64,000 nucleotides of DNA from Lacinutrix himadriensis (GCF_001418105.1 NZ_LIQI01000019.1:1-64000), one strand, 5' to 3'; positions 1 to 9,948 are shown, numbered from the stretch's first letter. Notes: generated by a model from the sequence alone, not told the origin. Numbers and translations: made by a program.

Positions 1-563
1 TCTTCGCATGTTGGACAACAAGTAATTGCTACTTCTTCTTTCATACATGAATCCTCAGGATTATTTACGTCATACACAAACATGGTTAACTGTCCATTCC
101 CATTATTCTCAAAAGTATTTAGTCCTTCTTCCAAAGGTATTTCTCCACTACCCATATCTACAGTGAAATTAAAACAATTATCCTCATTTTGAGGAACCAT
201 TATTTCAACAAAATGACAATTTTCAATAGTAGTTACAGAACTAGCTACAGTTTCAAAAGCCTCTTCACATGTTGGACAACAAACAATTTCCACCTCTTTT
301 TTAGCACATGGCATTGTTGCATTGTTAAGGTTATAAACAAGTAAGGTTAATCCTCCATTCTCATTATTTTCCATGGTATTTATTCCCGTTTCTAAAGGAT
401 ATTCTCCATCTCCTAGACCTCCTACAGTAAAATTAAAACAACTATCTATATCTTCTGGAACTGTTATTTGAACAAAATGACAGTTTTCAATAGTAGTTAC
501 AGAATTAGCAACAATTTCAAAAGCCTCTTCCATGTTGGACAACAAGTAATTGCTATTCTTCTT
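1..563 (-). CDS. 3' continuation of the large repeat protein (partial, runs off the window)
   Basis: Read on the minus strand, this stretch is open throughout. It encodes two more Cys-rich repeat units of about 87-88 residues, with recurring CCPTCEEAFE, SVTTIENCH and NCFNFTV motifs. They are the same repeat that ends the upstream open frame at 564. It is out of continuous frame with 564-4919 only because three single bases are missing at about 530, 555 and 572 compared with the copy at 1-50. The three losses together restore frame. I therefore read it as the distal part of the same gene, either truly interrupted or hit by sequence errors. The true C-terminus, where a T9SS sorting domain would be expected, lies outside the window. 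Confidence 0.7.
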
Positions 564-1040
564 TCATACATGATCCTCAGGATTATTTACATCATACACA
601 AACATGGTTAATTGTCCATTCCCATTATTCTCAAAAGTATTTAGTCCTTCTTCCAAAGGTATTTCTCCACTGCCCATATCTACAGTGAAATTAAAACAAT
701 TATCCTCATTTTGAGGAACCATTATTTCAACAAGATGACAATTTTCAATAGTAGTTACAGAACTAGCTACTGTTTCAAAAGCCTCTTCACATGTTGGACA
801 ACAAACAATTTCAAATTCTTTCTTTAAACAAACTTTTTTAGGATCGAAAGCATTCGCTATATACAAAGTATAATGATTGGATTCATCAATTTCAATATGA
901 GTAGTACCCGATTCAATTTGCGTTTGATTATCGTCTAATATCACTAGAATATCATAACAATTCAAAATTTCTTCCGGAATAACAATTTGTAAAATTTTAC
1001 AATCAATTATTGTAGAAATACCATTTAATACGATCTCATT
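1..1040 (-). repeat. Intragenic tandem repeats of about 261-264 bp
   Basis: Four consecutive copies of a Cys-rich coding unit can be aligned on the shared tgttggacaaca anchor at 9, 270, 533 and 792. Spacings are 261, 263 and 259 bp; adding back the three missing bases gives 261, 264 and 261. Copies alternate in type. The unit at 1-260 and the unit at 526-785 differ by only about five substitutions plus the three deletions, while the unit between them is more diverged. A more diverged unit follows at about 800-1040. The alternating high identity suggests recent duplication of a two-unit block. Confidence 0.85.
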
Positions 1041-4000
1041 CACGGTATCACAATCCATACACGGACCTTGATAACATGTTGCAGGAATGGTCCATGCTGT
1101 AGTAATTGTATCTGAATAACTGCTATTAGGATCAAACACAGTAAACTGAATATAATAATTAGCATCTTGGTCTGGAAATGCGAAATCATTAACATCAAAA
1201 CTAATACTATCTGTATGATACAATTCTTCGTCATTAGTTAAAATACCGTTACCATTAGCGTCATCAAATACTTGCCACAGATATGTTTGTCCAGGACAAT
1301 CATCTCCAAATATTTGTCCGATAAACTCTAGAGGACAGCCTTCTGTACTTTGTAAAAAGCTAAAATCTAATTCAAAATCGGTACATGGATTATCAAAACA
1401 GGTATCTGGAATAGGCCAAAGAACCGTTAGCGTTTCAGAATAATCACTATTTGGTGCCAAAATGGTAAACTCAATGATATAGTTTGCATAAGGATCTGGA
1501 AATGAAAAATCGCCATTATCAAAACTAATTTCTGTTGTTTGAAAAACTAAAGTATCTCCACTATCGATAATACCATTACCATTCTCATCATCAAAAACTT
1601 CCCATAAGTACGTTTGTCCAGGACAATCATCTCCATCATTAACACCAGTAAAACCTAAAGGACAACCTGTTACTTCGTCTTGTAAAAAAGAGAAATTTGG
1701 CTGAAAATTATTACAATTAACATGACAATCTACATCCACATTGATTATTCCCGTACAAGTTTCATTAGAATATACATTTGTCAATAAGAATTCTATGTCG
1801 TAAGCACCATTAATATCAAAATTAATAAGGTTTGTTCCTTCTTGAATTAGTAATTGTTGTCCGTCTACAGTTACTTGTACACTATAACAATCAAAAGTAG
1901 ATGGCGCAATAACAAAAGCATATTCGCCACAATCTCCTCCAGATTCAGTAAAAGAATTATCCATTTGATTAAAAATAGTTTGACAATTTAGGCAAGGTGG
2001 AGGTGTACAAGAAGCAAATACATATTTAGTACTTGAAATACTTCCACATGCATTGCTCACCGTATGTGTTACCTGATAGAAACCAGGAGATGCATATCCA
2101 TGTGTAGGGTTTGAAAAATTAGTATCCGTTCCAACTCCTGAAATAATAGTACCGTCTCCAAAATCCCATTCATGTACATCATAGGTCTCATTAGATTGAA
2201 AGCTAAATAAACAATTACTAGCATTTAGATTACTAGAAAATCCGGAATCTGAAGGAATACCTCCTGAATTAACAGAAATAGCAACATCTGCAGTAGAGTT
2301 TACTGCATTAAGGTTGTTATTTACCACTAAGTTTTGACTACCAAATGTAGCAGGAAATACACGTCTTAATTGTAAATTTACAGGTCCTAATATATTGGAT
2401 AGAATTATTTGTGAACCATTTGCATTAACGCTATCTACACTATATTGAGAAGCAGGATTGCTCATAAGAATACCATTTGCATCGTATGCTCCGGATGCAT
2501 CGGCCAAGTCTGTAAGTTGCACTGGTGCCGCAGTGTTTGTTACATCCCACCATTGATATTGCATATTAGCTACATCACATAAATCTATCCCAATAGTGTG
2601 CGTGGTTCCACAATCGACTGCATAACTATTTGGTGTTTGTTGCAGACGATCTTCAATAAGTTCAATTCTATCAATAGCTAACACGTATAAATTACGAATG
2701 GATGGTGCAGCAATACCTAAATCATAAAACGAACCATTAATTGGATGCGAAAAGTTTAAAAACTCATAATCTGGGTCTGATGGAGAAGTAAAACTAAGTA
2801 CAGTCTGCGACCATGGAATTGTTGGAGAACTATCTGTTATTATATTAACGTGGTTCGCTTCAAAATTATTAGAAGTAGGATTATTTCCTGTAACCGTTTG
2901 CGTTATTTCATTATGTGAATATGAAACAGATCCAGGAAACCCTGAAAAATCTTTGCTCAACGTTACATTAATTCCAATATTAGGCATGATATCCATATTT
3001 GCATTATATGACACTCCAAGTCTAGCAGGATTAGTACCATCGTTTTTATGGTATGATAAAATATAAGTGACATTTGGTTCCATATTACTTACAGATGTAG
3101 AAACTCCTTCTGTTAAAGTTGTAAAATCACCATTTGCATCAGGAGCTCCTACTTGTGCACTAAAACTTAGTCGGCCACCTATTCCTCCAGGTAAACCATC
3201 AAAACTTCTTATTTGCGTATTATTAATACACGACGGATCGTTAGGCATCCAATCTGAGTTTGTAAACGCATCTCTCCATCCAGGAGGCATGGTGTTAAGA
3301 TATAAACAAGAGTTATATGGTGCGTTTATGCTATCATGTATCACATCTGGATTACAAATTAAATTACAAGGATCTGTGTTAGTGCAACCAAACTCTGCTC
3401 CCGGACAAGCAACAATTTCAACATCTACATATGTATAATTACCAAAATCACCTTGGTTATCCATAGGTTGGTAACGCAATTGCACGGTTCCTATATTTTG
3501 ATAAGTTGGATTGTACTCAAAAACTCGATTAGGTGCAACACCACTAATAACAGCTAATTCATTTCCATTAGAATCTGTAAAATTGGAAACACTAAGGTTG
3601 GAACCTGTATCATTATTTAGTAAATCGGACTCATTAATAAGAACAACGGAATCATCACAATTATCTGAGATTGCAACATTAGGTACATCATCACCACCAA
3701 AAACTACGGGGTTACATCCTGGTAAACCAAATACATTTACATTAGATATATTAGTTACAATAGCCGGATTACCAAATTGTACAACATTAGCGTGGCCATA
3801 ACTATTAGAAACTAGATAATTTAAATCGCACAACACATTAATCTGATCTACATCTAAGCGTTTTGAGACTCCTGGTAATGTTGCAGGTCCCATTACGTAT
3901 TCATTTGAAGGGATTAAACAATCATCATTTAGATCAATATGGCTTAAACTAGTTCCAGTAACATATGTTGGAGGGGCATAAATAGAAAAATTTGCACTTC

Positions 4001-4919
4001 CAAGTCTAATACCAGTGATAGCCGATTCACATCCAGAGGTTAAAAGACTAGTATTTAGTACTGGATTAAAATTCCAGACGCTTCCATTATTAACAATAAC
4101 ATCCGTTCCAGACTCCGTTTTTAAAAGCGTATCAAAAGGATAGTAAAAACCAAGTTTTGGCGCACCATTTACATCTATCCCAGATGCAAAACCTAGAGCA
4201 TGCATAAGCTCATGTAATAGTACACCATATAAATCTACTTCACTACCTATACTACTAGGATTGTTAAAGTCGGTAAACCAGTTATAACTAAAATTCATTC
4301 TTATATAACCATCCCAATCATTAGGCTGATTTGTTCCAGAATTAATAGCTTTCCAAACATTCCCTTCAATCACAGATCCCTCTGTAAAACCTGCACCATC
4401 ATAGTAAGAGGATGCGGCACCTAATGGGCCTCCTGTGGAGGAGAAAGACCTAATTTCAAACTTAACAGGCTCTGTACTTGCAGCTCCGTTTTCAATGAGG
4501 AGCTTCTCTATATCGGCAAATAATTGTGCTAATACATTTCTGTACGCTTCCCCTTGACTATTTAAGGAGGTAAAATTATCTTCATTCACAGCACCATCTG
4601 GACTAGCAATGTATAAGGCAAAAAGCCCATCTGGACTAATATAATCAGGTGCGTTTGGGATTGCTCTTCCAGTTTCATCAAAATCTTTATTTATGGTTTT
4701 ATGAAACCGGTTACCAAAGCGATCTACAAATTCATTCTCTGGACTATGTATTCGATGCCCGGATTTATCATTGCTAAAATGGTTGTTATTCTCACAAAAC
4801 TCCACGGAATTAAAATCCTCAATAACGGATTTACATTGCAAATTTGTATTCTGGGCGTGAGAAAAAATCGACAATAAAATCCCTAATATTGTCAATAAAA
4901 AAGAGTGTTTTTTAATCAT
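564..4919 (-). CDS. Giant secreted protein: HExxH metalloprotease-like domain, PKD domain, Cys-rich repeats
   Basis: The protein starts with a clear signal peptide (MIKKHSFLLTILGILLSIFS, then HAQ). A zinc-protease-like motif HELMHALGFAS sits at residues 236-246. The two His and the Glu are present, but the third metzincin ligand position (+10) is Ser246 instead of His or Asp, so catalysis is uncertain. A PKD-like domain with the WDFGDG motif follows the middle of the protein. Two near-duplicate blocks that share the CPG(Q)TYLW motif come next, then the Cys-rich repeats. It is probably exported through T9SS to the cell surface. The frame ends early at 564, right after a single-base loss relative to a near-identical repeat, and coding potential resumes beyond it. 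The start fits the signal peptide. The surface or protease role is inferred; the substrate is unknown. Confidence 0.8.
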   Translation of the reverse strand: MIKKHSFLLTILGILLSIFSHAQNTNLQCKSVIEDFNSVEFCENNNHFSNDKSGHRIHSPENEFVDRFGNRFHKTINKDFDETGRAIPNAPDYISPDGLFALYIASPDGAVNEDNFTSLNSQGEAYRNVLAQLFADIEKLLIENGAASTEPVKFEIRSFSSTGGPLGAASSYYDGAGFTEGSVIEGNVWKAINSGTNQPNDWDGYIRMNFSYNWFTDFNNPSSIGSEVDLYGVLLHELMHALGFASGIDVNGAPKLGFYYPFDTLLKTESGTDVIVNNGSVWNFNPVLNTSLLTSGCESAITGIRLGSANFSIYAPPTYVTGTSLSHIDLNDDCLIPSNEYVMGPATLPGVSKRLDVDQINVLCDLNYLVSNSYGHANVVQFGNPAIVTNISNVNVFGLPGCNPVVFGGDDVPNVAISDNCDDSVVLINESDLLNNDTGSNLSVSNFTDSNGNELAVISGVAPNRVFEYNPTYQNIGTVQLRYQPMDNQGDFGNYTYVDVEIVACPGAEFGCTNTDPCNLICNPDVIHDSINAPYNSCLYLNTMPPGWRDAFTNSDWMPNDPSCINNTQIRSFDGLPGGIGGRLSFSAQVGAPDANGDFTTLTEGVSTSVSNMEPNVTYILSYHKNDGTNPARLGVSYNANMDIMPNIGINVTLSKDFSGFPGSVSYSHNEITQTVTGNNPTSNNFEANHVNIITDSSPTIPWSQTVLSFTSPSDPDYEFLNFSHPINGSFYDLGIAAPSIRNLYVLAIDRIELIEDRLQQTPNSYAVDCGTTHTIGIDLCDVANMQYQWWDVTNTAAPVQLTDLADASGAYDANGILMSNPASQYSVDSVNANGSQIILSNILGPVNLQLRRVFPATFGSQNLVVNNNLNAVNSTADVAISVNSGGIPSDSGFSSNLNASNCLFSFQSNETYDVHEWDFGDGTIISGVGTDTNFSNPTHGYASPGFYQVTHTVSNACGSISSTKYVFASCTPPPCLNCQTIFNQMDNSFTESGGDCGEYAFVIAPSTFDCYSVQVTVDGQQLLIQEGTNLINFDINGAYDIEFLLTNVYSNETCTGIINVDVDCHVNCNNFQPNFSFLQDEVTGCPLGFTGVNDGDDCPGQTYLWEVFDDENGNGIIDSGDTLVFQTTEISFDNGDFSFPDPYANYIIEFTILAPNSDYSETLTVLWPIPDTCFDNPCTDFELDFSFLQSTEGCPLEFIGQIFGDDCPGQTYLWQVFDDANGNGILTNDEELYHTDSISFDVNDFAFPDQDANYYIQFTVFDPNSSYSDTITTAWTIPATCYQGPCMDCDTVNEIVLNGISTIIDCKILQIVIPEEILNCYDILVILDDNQTQIESGTTHIEIDESNHYTLYIANAFDPKKVCLKKEFEIVCCPTCEEAFETVASSVTTIENCHLVEIMVPQNEDNCFNFTVDMGSGEIPLEEGLNTFENNGNGQLTMFVYDVNNPEDHV

Positions 4920-5181
4920 AATAATAAGTTGGTTTTAGGTTAAGTTCCTTAAAGATACCAAATTATTTCATAATCAATGGATACCACTTTAGTTTAAAGA
5001 GTAGAAATTCTAATCATTGAAGAGTAATTTTCAATCTATTATTTTTCCTACAAAAATGTAATGAAAAAATACAATGCGACTATTAAAACGGTAAATAAAA
5101 AGAGAATACATTCTGAATGCTTCCTTTTTAATGCGTGTATACTTCAAGAATGAAAAACCTCCGTTTTAGTAAAGTAATTAT

Positions 5182-6189
5182 TTAAGTTGTTTTTTTCCTT
5201 TTAGAAAACAAACTTTTTATAGTTATAATATTAAGAGGAAACTCTAGCATCACATGAGATACACTTAGAAAAATTGAGATTACCAGACCTAACCTGTAGT
5301 CATATAAATAACATAATAATATTACAATCCAGATTCCTAAAATACCTAATGCCTTCTTGGTTGTTAATTGCTTATGCCAACCAATAATTGTTGTCTTTGA
5401 AAACCAATTAAGGTAATGATAAATGTATGCAAAGGCAATAAATATTTGAATTTTTAAATCTATTTTCTCGTAGAAAAAGAACTTTAAATCTTCATAAACA
5501 CCAAAAAGTTTAGCAAGATTAGCATTTAGTAGGTGAAAATTATTATTTAAATAGGTGTTTTTAACTCCTTCAGAAAACTGATAATTAAAGATCCCAGTAT
5601 CCAAAAAGATTAAGCTTAAAGGCAATGCAATAATTAAAATAATATTAAGTATTCCATATATAGATTTTTTCTTCTTTACGCCGTACATCATAAAAAGTAG
5701 CGTGAATAGATATACATGAATAATTGTTGGCAATAATACGCCATTAATTAAAAGATAAGCTTCTGTTGTATACGTCCAAAAAGATAATAGTATTGCAATT
5801 ATAAAACTAAAAACAAATACCTTATACGTTTTATAAAACAAAGCCAAAACAGCCGAAATTAGTATAAAAAACAGAACGAAATTTGAATATTCTCCAATTT
5901 TATAGATTAGAAATGCAATGGCAGATTCGTTTATAAGTTTTGACAAGATAGAAAGACTAAAAACGTAAGGAATGGAATAAATAATAGCTGCAGCTAACAC
6001 TAAATATTTCCAATACGAATTGGAGACAAAATAATTTTTATCAGCAATCCAATTGGTTTCTGTGAGATAGTGCAATGGCCCTAAAAATGCATAAGCGAAA
6101 AGGAAAAATTCAAAAGGTAAAAAACAAGCAAGGGTAAAACTAGCGAGTATTAAAATTAAATTTAACTTATCGATATTAAGTATTTTCAT
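5182..6189 (-). CDS. Polytopic membrane protein of unknown function
   Basis: This 335-residue protein is almost entirely hydrophobic, with roughly nine to ten membrane segments. Conserved-looking polar motifs sit among them: GPLHYLTE near residue 37, an HYLNWFSK...GWHK segment around 255-270, and SHVMLEFPLN near the C-terminus. His residues in membrane proteins of this kind in Flavobacteriaceae are sometimes annotated as Brp/Blh beta-carotene dioxygenase-like. That resemblance is weak here and I do not assert it. The gene stands alone between two secreted-protein genes, with a strong terminator upstream of its start codon that separates it from the gene at 6261. Function unknown; inner-membrane location is secure. 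Confidence 0.75.
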   Translation of the reverse strand: MKILNIDKLNLILILASFTLACFLPFEFFLFAYAFLGPLHYLTETNWIADKNYFVSNSYWKYLVLAAAIIYSIPYVFSLSILSKLINESAIAFLIYKIGEYSNFVLFFILISAVLALFYKTYKVFVFSFIIAILLSFWTYTTEAYLLINGVLLPTIIHVYLFTLLFMMYGVKKKKSIYGILNIILIIALPLSLIFLDTGIFNYQFSEGVKNTYLNNNFHLLNANLAKLFGVYEDLKFFFYEKIDLKIQIFIAFAYIYHYLNWFSKTTIIGWHKQLTTKKALGILGIWIVILLCYLYDYRLGLVISIFLSVSHVMLEFPLNIITIKSLFSKRKKTT

Positions 6190-6205
6190 TAATTGTAATT
6201 TATAA

Positions 6206-6246
6206 AAACATAAAAAGCTACACGTAAAGTGTAGCTTTTTATGTTT
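6206..6246 (-). terminator. Rho-independent terminator (18-bp perfect arms)
   Basis: Arms 6206-6223 and 6229-6246 are perfectly complementary around a 5-nt loop (gtaaa), with A and T runs at both edges. It lies just downstream of the stop of the minus-strand gene at 6261 and just upstream of the start of the next minus-strand gene, so it should end the 6261-8428 transcript. Confidence 0.9.
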
Positions 6247-6260
6247 AGGAATTAAGTTTA

Positions 6261-8428
6261 TTAATCTATAACCATCTTCTTAGTATCTATTTTTCTTCCG
6301 TTAACATATAACGTATAATAATACATACCAGAAGCAAGAGAATCGCTATTAAAAAATAGTTCGTGATCTCCTAATTTGGTAAGCGATACATTATCTATTA
6401 TTTGTCCAGATGTATTACTAAATACAATGGCAGCACTTTTATTAGAAGTAGGCACATAATATTTAATAGAAGTGGTTCCGTTAAAAGGATTTGGTATATT
6501 TTGATATAAAATAGGACCGACACTTTTACTTGTATGGTCATCTAATCCTGGTGTTTCGGCAGATAACGTTTGACAAGCACAAGCCTCTAAAGTTTCCATT
6601 CTAGTTGTTAAATCAGATAGAATAGGTGATAAATCAACCATTACCGAATTTCCTCCTTCAATAGCAACTGTAAGTGTATTCCCTGAAAGGGTTGCAGAAG
6701 TTAAGTTTTGTGCATCGGTATTATCTAAATATCCAGATAAATCTACAGTAGAAGCATTTCCTGAAATACTTAAAGTATTTGTTGCTAAAGATATTGCTTG
6801 TTCATCTGTTCCTGCTCCATCTTGTAAAGTAGATAAATCTATTGTTGTAGCATTTCCTGTAATTCCTAATGTAGTTCCAGATAGAGTTAGTCCCTGTGCA
6901 TCGGTATTATCTAAATATCCAGATAAATCTACAGTTCCTGCATCTCCAGTAATACTTAGTACATCGGAAGTTACCGATATAGCTTGCGAATCTGTATTTG
7001 CTTCTGTTACATTCCATAAAGTTCCATCCCAAGTAACTAAGGCATCTAAATCGGTATCATAAACCATTAATCCTTGGTGCGTTGCATCAATAGGGTTTCC
7101 ATCTGCCGCAGCAGTTTCTAATGCAACACGCTCTGCAGTGGTTAATCTATTAATTAATAGACCTTTGTCTGTATCTGCAAGCTCTAAGGATGCATTTGGA
7201 TTTGCAGCAAGCGTACCAATACCTACACTATAACGATTTGTAACTGTATCTCCACCTAAAGTTAATGTATTTGCAGTTGTTGATGTTACGTTGTTTCCTA
7301 TAACAATAGCATTGTTTTCCGTTGTACTACTATTAGCTCCAATAACAATTTGATTATTTCTATTATCATTTGTTCTTGTACTCGCATTGTAGCCTATAAC
7401 AATATTATCGGTACCTCTAACTCTTGAGCCTCCCCCAATAAACACATTTCTCTCTCCTCCTGTATTGGCAGAAAAATTTGCATCATGTCCAATACCAACA
7501 TTATCACTTCCTTCACGGTTAACACCACCTGCTACAGCTCCTAAATACGTATTTCTATTCGCGTTTGAAGTAGAATTTGTACGATTATTATCATAGCCCG
7601 CTCCATATCCAACAAAAGTATTTAAGTCCGCATATTCAGTACTTGCTCCTGCCCCATAACCTAAAAAGGTATTAGCAATTCCAACACCATTATCTGCACC
7701 TGCTCCGGAACCGAAAAAAGAATTTCCATGCCCAGTGGTATTATCATATCCAACCCCTCCATAGAGAGACGTTAATTCATAAGCTCCATTACCTCCTAAA
7801 GATTCATCTATAGCTATTCCTATTCCTGAATTAGATTCACCTCCTACAAACGTATTACCTTCTCCTGTAGTATTCGTCCTTCCTGCAGTGCTTCCAACAA
7901 AAGTATTATCGTCTCCTTCCGTATTGGAAAAACCTGCATCTTCTCCTATAAAAACATTGTCACGTCCTATTGTATTACTTGTTCCAGATTCTTCACCAAT
8001 AAAAGTATTGTCATACCCTGTTGTATTATTTTCTCCAACTTCTGTACCTATAAAAGTATTATCGGTCGCTGTATTTAAACGTCCTGCTTCTGTACCAATA
8101 AAAGTATTATCGGTTCCATTTATATTTGAAAAACCCGCATAACGTCCAATAAACACATTTTCAAGGCCAGTCGTTTGATTGGCTCCAGCAGATGTACCTA
8201 ACATCGTATTACTATTACCAGAAGATAAAGAAGCACCTGTTCCATCTCCAATTAAAACATTATAGTCTCCAGTGGTGATGCTTGACCCTGTGGTATAGGT
8301 GATATTAGTTCCAGTTCCAGTTCCGTCATCTTCGGTTACCGTTGTTCCTAAGGTTTCATTAGCAGTTTGCGCTATAGGAAATTACTCATGCAAAATATGC
8401 ATAGTAATAAAAAGTACTTTTTGTTCAT
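6261..8428 (-). pseudogene. YadA-head-like repeat protein with T9SS sorting domain; 1-nt frameshift in the signal peptide
   Basis: From an ATG at 8428 the frame encodes a signal-peptide start (MNKKYFLLLCIFCMSNF) and then stops at TAG near 8376. The shifted frame reads AQTANETLG and continues without a stop to 6261. One extra A in the aaa run at 8379-8381 would join them as ...SNFPIAQTAN, an ideal signal-peptidase junction. The mature part holds about fifteen NTFIG-x-AG-type repeats like trimeric autotransporter heads and phage fibres. A middle region repeats SGYLDNTDAQ(N/G)LT. A C-terminal T9SS type A sorting domain (from about NIPNPFNGTT to KKMVID) ends the protein. It is probably a surface adhesin or fibre. 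The first in-frame ATG of the long frame (8204) would lack any export signal, so it is unlikely to be the real start. Confidence 0.75.
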
Positions 8429-8560
8429 AATATTTGGGGTATTTAGTTAGTTAATAAGGTTTTATTCTCTCGTAAACCATTAAAAACGGAAATTTATACT
8501 TTAATACCTTTAATCACAAGTATTACTGAAAAATAATATAAAAACAGGTATTTTTACGGT

Positions 8561-9112
8561 ATGAACGAGTATATAGATATTTTCACCAAAACAGGAAAAC
8601 CAACAGGCAAAACTGCTCCGAAATCGGAAATACACACAAAAGGCTATTACCATAATACCGCGCATATTTGGTTTTACACAAAAAAAGGTGAAATATTATT
8701 AGCACAACGCGCTGCTTCCAAAACCATATATCCTTTACTTTGGGATGTTTCAGTTGCCGGACATATTGATGCTGGCGAAACCATAAAACAAGGTGCTATT
8801 AGAGAAGTAAAAGAAGAAATCGGACTTACCATTTCTGAAACCGATTTAGAAAAAATTGGCGTTTTTGAATGCTTTCAATCCTACCCGAACGGCATTACAG
8901 ATAACGAATTTCACCATACATTTATTACCGAATTACAAGTAGATTTTTCCAGCTTAATATTTCAAATAGAAGAAGTAGAAGCGCTAAAATTAGTTTCTAT
9001 TTCCGAATTTAAAGATCTACTAAAGAATAGCGAAACGAATAATCATTTTGTTGCTAGTAATTATAACTATTATATGAAAGTTATAGATGCCATTCGTTAT
9101 AAAAGACACTAA
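8561..9112 (+). CDS. Nudix hydrolase (IPP-isomerase-like subgroup)
   Basis: At 183 residues the protein has a complete Nudix box: G67, E73, then REVKEE at 81-86 and IGL at 87-89, matching GX5EX7REUXEEXGU. It hydrolyses a nucleoside diphosphate linked to another group, using a metal ion. The N-terminal layout (FTKTGKPTGKTAPKSEIH, then HIWFYTKKGEILLAQRA) resembles the Nudix proteins related to isopentenyl-diphosphate isomerase that are often annotated as general NUDIX domain proteins. The real substrate cannot be read from sequence. It is a single-gene unit followed by a terminator. Confidence 0.92.
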   Translation: MNEYIDIFTKTGKPTGKTAPKSEIHTKGYYHNTAHIWFYTKKGEILLAQRAASKTIYPLLWDVSVAGHIDAGETIKQGAIREVKEEIGLTISETDLEKIGVFECFQSYPNGITDNEFHHTFITELQVDFSSLIFQIEEVEALKLVSISEFKDLLKNSETNNHFVASNYNYYMKVIDAIRYKRH

Positions 9113-9160
9113 AGATTATACTATAAAATCATTTTATTAGTTACCACTAATTATGAAAAC

Positions 9161-9191
9161 AAAAAACTCAACCTTTATGGTTGAGTTTTTT
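9161..9191 (+). terminator. Rho-independent terminator
   Basis: Arms aaaaaactcaacc (9161-9173) and ggttgagtttttt (9179-9191) pair perfectly around a 5-nt loop and are followed by T residues. It ends the Nudix transcript. Confidence 0.9.
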
Positions 9192-9242
9192 AAATTATCA
9201 CGACTGAAGACTTTAAGCCCCTAATTGACTGATTAAATAGCT

Positions 9243-9268
9243 AAAATGACACCCCTACATGTCATTTT
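9243..9268. terminator. Second hairpin with T run, possible terminator
   Basis: Arms aaaatgaca (9243-9251) and tgtcatttt (9260-9268) pair perfectly around an 8-nt loop, with further Ts on the + side. It lies between the Nudix terminator and the HNH cassette and could stop read-through from either side. The rest of 9192-9513 shows no gene, only the palindrome listed at 9363. Confidence 0.5.
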
Positions 9269-9362
9269 TTATGGTTACAAATCGTGAATTATCGATTACA
9301 ATAATTATAATAATTAAGATTTTCTACTGAATATCTTTTTATTATGAAACAAAACTAACTCC

Positions 9363-9387
9363 TAAACAGACAATACGTGTCCGTTTT
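9363..9387. promoter_or_regulatory. Near-palindromic operator-like site (copy 1)
   Basis: taaacagaca (9363-9372), a 5-nt spacer, then tgtccgtttt (9378-9387). The arms match at eight of ten positions. The same design with a 5-nt spacer recurs at 10156-10180, upstream of the small zinc-ribbon gene, so the pair brackets the cassette. A dimeric regulator such as the neighbouring WYL protein is an inferred candidate binder. Confidence 0.5.
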
Positions 9388-9513
9388 AAATATTTGACAA
9401 TAAAAAATAGAATTTTTTCTTAAGTTTATAGGGCATGAAACTTACTATAAAGAAACACATAAATTGAAGTCTATTTATTAAATGTTTATTGCAACATACT
9501 TTGATTCATAGTT

Positions 9514-9948
9514 TTATATAAATGTACTAGCCTTTTGCTGAATCCCTCTATCTGCTTTAACCAACACTTTTTTAGTTAATGCAACATTTATGCTGTACTT
9601 ATGGATATTATCTGCATTTGACATCCAATCTTCCATTCGCATTTTACCTTTCGATTGATTGATGGTTCGCAAAGTAACCGAAACATTTTCTGGACAGTTA
9701 ACCACTTCTGCTATTTCTGCATTGGTTAAGCGATCTCGATACGCCATAAAGACTTCTTCGGAAGAACGTATGTGCTCATAATCATATCTATCGCCACCAC
9801 GTAAAGTTTCTCCTGTGTAACAATCGCTATAAAGGGCTATGCCATCTCCACCTCTGTGCAAAGCTTGTTGATGCATTTTTGCTTTTACTTTGGTGAAAAG
9901 CAGGTCTATTTCAGCGCGGCGGTATGGGCGGTTGGGGTTGTTTTTCAA
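9514..9948 (-). CDS. Small HNH-like nuclease domain protein
   Basis: This 144-residue basic protein contains the pattern GGDRYDYEHIRSSEEVF, then a spacer, then NVSVTLRTINQSKGKM. It resembles the His, Asn and terminal Lys-Gly pattern of HNH (beta-beta-alpha metal) nucleases, in which the EH(I) histidine is the general base. There are no Cys pairs for a structural zinc. The frame begins with TTG at 9948, which overlaps the TGA stop of the upstream 52-residue gene as TTGA, so translational coupling is likely. A downstream ATG at about residue 25 is a less attractive start because the basic N-terminus would be lost. The HNH assignment is by pattern only and moderate. Confidence 0.6.
   Translation of the reverse strand: MKNNPNRPYRRAEIDLLFTKVKAKMHQQALHRGGDGIALYSDCYTGETLRGGDRYDYEHIRSSEEVFMAYRDRLTNAEIAEVVNCPENVSVTLRTINQSKGKMRMEDWMSNADNIHKYSINVALTKKVLVKADRGIQQKASTFI

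Noticed and set aside
564-4919. Calling the large gene simply truncated by a natural stop at 564
   Set aside because: The following 563 bases on the minus strand continue the same repeats, and three nearby one-base losses explain the stop; the end should be treated as unverified.
8204-8428. Taking 8204 as the real start of the head-repeat protein
   Set aside because: No signal peptide would be present although the protein has a T9SS sorting domain, and a perfect signal peptide lies just upstream, one base out of frame.
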